Assembly: GCA_035532115.1 (NCBI GenBank) | Contig: DATKRO010000036.1 | Coordinates: 1 to 16,567, forward strand | Reading direction: 5' to 3' | Length of the DNA: 16,567 bases | Origin: Acaudatibacter sp035532115 | GTDB taxonomy: Bacteria > Pseudomonadota > Alphaproteobacteria > Caulobacterales > Caulobacteraceae | Shown here: positions 14,029-16,567 of the stretch, piece after piece | Layout: each line of letters begins with the position of its first letter | Position numbering within the stretch: the stretch's first letter is position 1 | Notes under the pieces: generated by a model | What the model was told of the DNA's origin: nothing | What the model saw: only the letters and a program-made list of their open reading frames with translations | Databases searched by the model: none | Program-made: the position numbers and the translations under genes

Positions 14029-14074
14029 CCAACAGATGTTGGGGTCGAAGTTCCGGCTATCCACAATATCTGCG
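14029..14074. promoter_or_regulatory. Operator-like motifs in the divergent region upstream of the RNR-like gene
   Basis: This 204-bp divergent gap (13965-14168) holds an inverted repeat CCAACA-GA-TGTTGG (14029-14042). About 32 bases on, centre to centre, is CCACAATATCTGCG (14061-14074), whose left half resembles an NrdR-box half (ACACWATAT). The right half does not match, and the first repeat fits the NrdR consensus poorly, so no regulator is assigned. Confidence 0.25.
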
Positions 14075-14107
14075 CGGCGATCGCAGGCGGACGGCGACGG
14101 CCGCGGC

Positions 14108-14136
14108 TGGACGGTGGTGGAGCCCGGACCTATAAG
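14108..14136 (+). promoter_or_regulatory. Likely sigma-70 promoter of the NDUFA12-DUF2155 pair
   Basis: TGGACG (14108-14113) and TATAAG (14131-14136) are spaced by 17 bases. The -35 is one base away from the TTGACG form seen in Caulobacter-type promoters. The predicted start near 14143 leaves a leader of about 26 bases before the TTG start. Confidence 0.4.
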
Positions 14137-14168
14137 GCGAGGGTTGGACCCATTCAGAGCGCGGGCGC

Positions 14169-14564
14169 TTGCTCAAGTCGATCTTCACCTGGTGGCACTC
14201 GGCCACCCTGGGCACGCGCTTCACCGTAGCGCGACGCGGCATTTTCGTCGGAGAGGACGATTACGCGAACCGCTACTACGAAGCCAAGGACGCCCGCGAC
14301 AGTTACGACGGGCGCTTGCGCCGCTGGGTGATCTTCAAGGGCTACGCCGAGGCGTCCAAGGTGCCGGCCGAATGGCACGGCTGGCTGCACCACACCTTCC
14401 AGGATCCGCCGACGACGGCGCCGCTGGCGCGCAGGGTCTGGGAGAAGGATCATCAGCCGAACCTTTCGGGGACTACCTGGGCATGGCGGCCGAAGGGCGC
14501 GATCGCCCGCGGCGGCGAGCGCGCCAAGGCCACCGGGGATTACGAGGCCTGGAAGCCTGAGTGA
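14169..14564 (+). CDS. NDUFA12-like NADH:ubiquinone oxidoreductase accessory subunit
   Basis: The 131 residues belong to the NDUFA12/B17.2 family, a supernumerary subunit of respiratory complex I that alphaproteobacteria share with mitochondria; it sits on the matrix/cytoplasmic arm. Visible family features are MLKSIFTWWHSATLGTRFTV, GIFVGEDDYANRYYEAKD, RRWVIFKGYAEASKVPAEWH, GWLHHTF and a proline-rich loop (QDPPTTAPL). The C-terminal part ends in GDYEAWKPE. The only usable start in the open frame is the TTG at 14169, because a TAA closes the frame at 14133-14135. There is no good Shine-Dalgarno sequence, so expression is probably modest. The stop TGA overlaps the ATG of the next gene (TGATG), indicating translational coupling. 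Confidence 0.93.
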   Translation: MLKSIFTWWHSATLGTRFTVARRGIFVGEDDYANRYYEAKDARDSYDGRLRRWVIFKGYAEASKVPAEWHGWLHHTFQDPPTTAPLARRVWEKDHQPNLSGTTWAWRPKGAIARGGERAKATGDYEAWKPE

Positions 14565-15184
14565 TGAAGAGGCGGCGCGCCTTCGCGGCCGTTGCGACCG
14601 GGACCGCCCTGGCGCTCGCGGCTGGATTGATGGTGTTCGCCAAGTCGGCCGCGCCTCCTCTCCTCTCCAACGCCGCCTCGGCGTCGGCAAAGTCAGCCGC
14701 CCCGCCCATCATCCTGCCGCCCCAGACGGCGCCGAGCCTCTTGGCGGTTCCACCGGCCAATGCGGCGGCGAGCGCGGACGAGGCGAGCGTGACCAGCGCG
14801 CCTGCGCCGCCGCGGCGTCAGGCGCCGGCGCCGCCGCCCGGGCCGGTGCTCCCGGTCCGCAGCCCCGCGGCGATTCTGCAGGCGCTCGACAAGGTGACCG
14901 CCGGGACGCTGCGCTTCGCCGCGCCCGTGGGCCAGCGCATCCGCTACAAGAATCTCGTCTTCACGGTGAAGGCCTGCGAGACCAGCGGCCTGGACGGACC
15001 GGCGCCGCGCGCCTCGGCCTATGTCGTCATCGAGTCCGAACCACTCGCCACCCTCGGGCGAGTGCCGGCCAAGCGGGTGTTCCGCGGCTGGATGTTCTCG
15101 GATTCGCCCAGCCTGAACCCGCTGCAGCATCCGGTCTACGACGCCTGGCTGATCGCCTGCATGGCCTCGGCGCCGCCGGCCTGA
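14564..15184 (+). CDS. DUF2155 domain-containing exported protein
   Basis: The 206 residues start with MKRRRAFAAVATGTALALAA, a signal or anchor segment. A Pro/Ala-rich linker follows (about residues 30-100, including PPRRQAPAPPPGPVLP), then the DUF2155 domain at roughly 105-200. The domain shows KVTAGTLRFAAPVGQRIRYK, FTVKACETSG, AYVVIESE and the family ending FRGWMFSDSPSLNPLQHPVY, then DAWLIAC. It is probably periplasmic with two conserved cysteines; the function of the family is unknown. The ATG at 14564 overlaps the NDUFA12 stop; a GTG three bases earlier is possible. The last 49 bases overlap the 3' end of aat on the opposite strand. Its position beside complex I and aat genes is, from memory, common in alphaproteobacteria. 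Confidence 0.92.
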   Translation: MKRRRAFAAVATGTALALAAGLMVFAKSAAPPLLSNAASASAKSAAPPIILPPQTAPSLLAVPPANAAASADEASVTSAPAPPRRQAPAPPPGPVLPVRSPAAILQALDKVTAGTLRFAAPVGQRIRYKNLVFTVKACETSGLDGPAPRASAYVVIESEPLATLGRVPAKRVFRGWMFSDSPSLNPLQHPVYDAWLIACMASAPPA

Positions 15185-15786
15185 GCGCTCATCCGGCCAA
15201 AGTCGGCCCGCGCCTTCATCGCCTGGGCCAGACGGTCGACGTACTCGGCGCGCGAGATCTCCTCGGCGCCGAACAGCGACAGATGCTCGGTGATGAACTG
15301 CGTGTCGAGGAGCCGATAGCCGCCGACGCGCAGCCGCCCGACCAGATGCGCGAGGGCGACCTTGCTGGCGTCGCGTTCGATCGAGAACATGCTCTCGCCG
15401 AAAAATGCGCCTCCTATGGCGACCCCGTAGAGGCCGCCGACGAGATGCTGTCCGAGCCACGCCTCGACGCTGTGGGCAAGGCCGCGGGCGAAGAGTTCCT
15501 CGCAGAGGTGCTGGATCGGCGCATTGATCCAGGTTTCCAGCCGGCCGGCCCTGGGCGCGGCGCAGCCTTCCACCACGGCGGCGAAGGCGCAGTCGATGCG
15601 GATGGCGAACCGGTCGGATCGGATGGTGCGCGCGAGCCGTCGGGGAACATGGAACCGCTCCAGCGGCAGCACGCCGCGCCGGGCCGGATCCACGAGGAAC
15701 ACTCTGGCGTCGTGCCTTGCGTCGGCCATGGGAAAGACGCCGCGCCGGTAGCAGGCGATGAGATCGTCGGTGGAAAATCGCTCCAA
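15136..15786 (-). CDS. aat: Leucyl/phenylalanyl-tRNA--protein transferase
   Basis: Aat moves Leu or Phe from charged tRNA to proteins with N-terminal Arg or Lys, marking them for ClpS/ClpAP degradation. The 216 residues show family motifs in order: FSTDDLIACYRRGVFPMADA, VFLVDPARRGVLPLERFHVP, the adenosine/amino-acid pocket region TWINAPIQHLCEELFARGLA, and HSVEAW. The hallmark LVGGLYGVAIGGAFFGESMF and ERDASKVALAHLVGRL follow, then LLDTQFITEHLSLFGAEEI. The start is a TTG at 15784-15786 with GGAAGG upstream at suitable distance; no ATG or GTG fits. It follows accC by 42 bases and is probably co-transcribed. The C-terminal tail (GGAEAMQAISQAS) overlaps the DUF2155 gene on the other strand by 49 bases. 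Confidence 0.96.
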   Translation of the reverse strand: MERFSTDDLIACYRRGVFPMADARHDARVFLVDPARRGVLPLERFHVPRRLARTIRSDRFAIRIDCAFAAVVEGCAAPRAGRLETWINAPIQHLCEELFARGLAHSVEAWLGQHLVGGLYGVAIGGAFFGESMFSIERDASKVALAHLVGRLRVGGYRLLDTQFITEHLSLFGAEEISRAEYVDRLAQAMKARADFGRMSAQAGGAEAMQAISQAS

Positions 15787-15828
15787 GGAGACCTTCCAGG
15801 AGGCTAGGCGTCTAAAGCCCGATCTCGA

Positions 15829-16567
15829 TCAACTGACGCCGGCGCCTCTCAGCCACTCCTCCAGCCAATGGATATGATAGCGGCCCTCGAGGATGTCGGG
15901 CTGGGTCAGCAGTTCCTGGAACAGCGGAATGGTGGTCTCGACGCCGCCCACCACCATCTCGCCGAGGCAACGCCTCAGCCGCGCGATGCACTCGGTGCGG
16001 TCCCGGCCGTGGACGATCAGCTTGCCCGCCAGGCTGTCGTAATAGGGCGAGATCGAATAGCCGGCGTAAAGGGCCGAATCGAGCCTCACCCCAAGACCGC
16101 CCGGCGCATGGAAATCGGTCACCAGGCCAGGCGAGGGCAGGAAGGTGCGCGGGTTCTCGGCATTGATGCGGCATTCGATGGCGTGGCCTTCGAACGTCAC
16201 CTCGGCCTGGGTGAACGAGAGCGGCAGCCCGGCGGCGATCCGTATCTGCTCGCGCACCAGGTCGATGCCGGTGATCGCCTCGGTGACCGGATGCTCCACC
16301 TGCAGACGCGTGTTCATCTCGATGAAGAAGAACTCGCCGTCTTCGTAGAGGAACTCCACGGTGCCCACGCCGAGGTAGCCGAGCGCGGCGATGGCGCGGG
16401 TGACCGTCTGGCCGATCGCGGCGCGAACCGCGGGCGGCACGGCGGGCGAGGGGGCTTCTTCCATGAGCTTCTGGTGACGCCGCTGCAGCGAGCAGTCGCG
16501 CTCGCCCAGATGACACACTGCGCCGAAGCTGTCGGCGACCACCTGCACCTCGACGTGACGCGGCCGG
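15829..16567 (-). CDS. accC: Acetyl-CoA carboxylase, biotin carboxylase subunit (C-terminal part)
   Basis: The gene runs in from the right edge; about 246 C-terminal residues of a ~450-residue protein are visible, including PRHVEVQVVADSFG at the edge. AccC carboxylates biotin on AccB with bicarbonate and ATP, the first step of malonyl-CoA and fatty acid synthesis. The ATP-grasp and catalytic residues are present: HLGERDCSLQRRHQKLMEEA, FIEMNTRLQVEHPVTEAITG (the Glu/Asn/Arg set) and HAIECRINAENP (conserved Arg). The C-terminal domain has YSISPYYDSLAGKLIVHGRD and the ending HWLEEWL. No damage is visible in the part seen. AccB is expected just outside the window. It leads into aat, 42 bases downstream. 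Confidence 0.97.
   Translation of the reverse strand, partial: RPRHVEVQVVADSFGAVCHLGERDCSLQRRHQKLMEEAPSPAVPPAVRAAIGQTVTRAIAALGYLGVGTVEFLYEDGEFFFIEMNTRLQVEHPVTEAITGIDLVREQIRIAAGLPLSFTQAEVTFEGHAIECRINAENPRTFLPSPGLVTDFHAPGGLGVRLDSALYAGYSISPYYDSLAGKLIVHGRDRTECIARLRRCLGEMVVGGVETTIPLFQELLTQPDILEGRYHIHWLEEWLRGAGVS

Overview
The window is a GC-rich chromosomal segment, almost certainly from an alphaproteobacterium of the Caulobacterales (Caulobacter/Phenylobacterium-like). The pointers are an accC-aat pair next to a DUF2155 protein and an NDUFA12-like complex I subunit, an alphaproteobacterial-type AspRS, and a relative of the alphaproteobacterial class II ribonucleotide reductase NrdJ. The taxon is inferred from protein character and layout, not from a marker search.

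Left region (1-2400) is accessory-looking. It holds the C-terminal end of a gene that enters from the left and carries four identical in-frame palindromic DNA repeats. Next come a short remnant of an Rhs repeat protein, a relatively AT-rich unassigned gene, and a Sel1-repeat gene whose 5' end has lost its start codon. On the minus strand near 2290-2388 lies a tiny 32-codon gene with an exceptionally strong Shine-Dalgarno sequence, a perfect hairpin just after its stop and an intrinsic terminator.

Middle region (2400-7900) is catabolic or envelope-related. It contains an apparently exported methyltransferase-fold protein (+), a DAO-family FAD oxidoreductase (-), a divergently transcribed M81/MlrC-type metallopeptidase (+), a class C beta-lactamase-fold serine hydrolase (-), and a small four-cysteine protein (-) upstream of the hydrolase. 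The set would suit handling of unusual or D-configured peptides and amino acids, but that is inference.

Right region (8000-16567) is mostly housekeeping. It runs aspS (+), two exported paralogous pentapeptide-repeat proteins (-), then a large protein (-) that looks like a class II ribonucleotide reductase with an eroded catalytic core but a well-kept C-terminal TSCPD domain and cysteine tail. These are followed by the NDUFA12-like and DUF2155 genes, translationally coupled on the plus strand. The minus-strand accC-aat unit runs in from the right edge, and aat overlaps the end of the DUF2155 gene.

The most noteworthy items are the RNR-like pseudoenzyme candidate, the strong-RBS microgene with its own terminator, and the palindromic repeats built into a reading frame. 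No tRNA, rRNA, CRISPR array or complete insertion sequence was seen.
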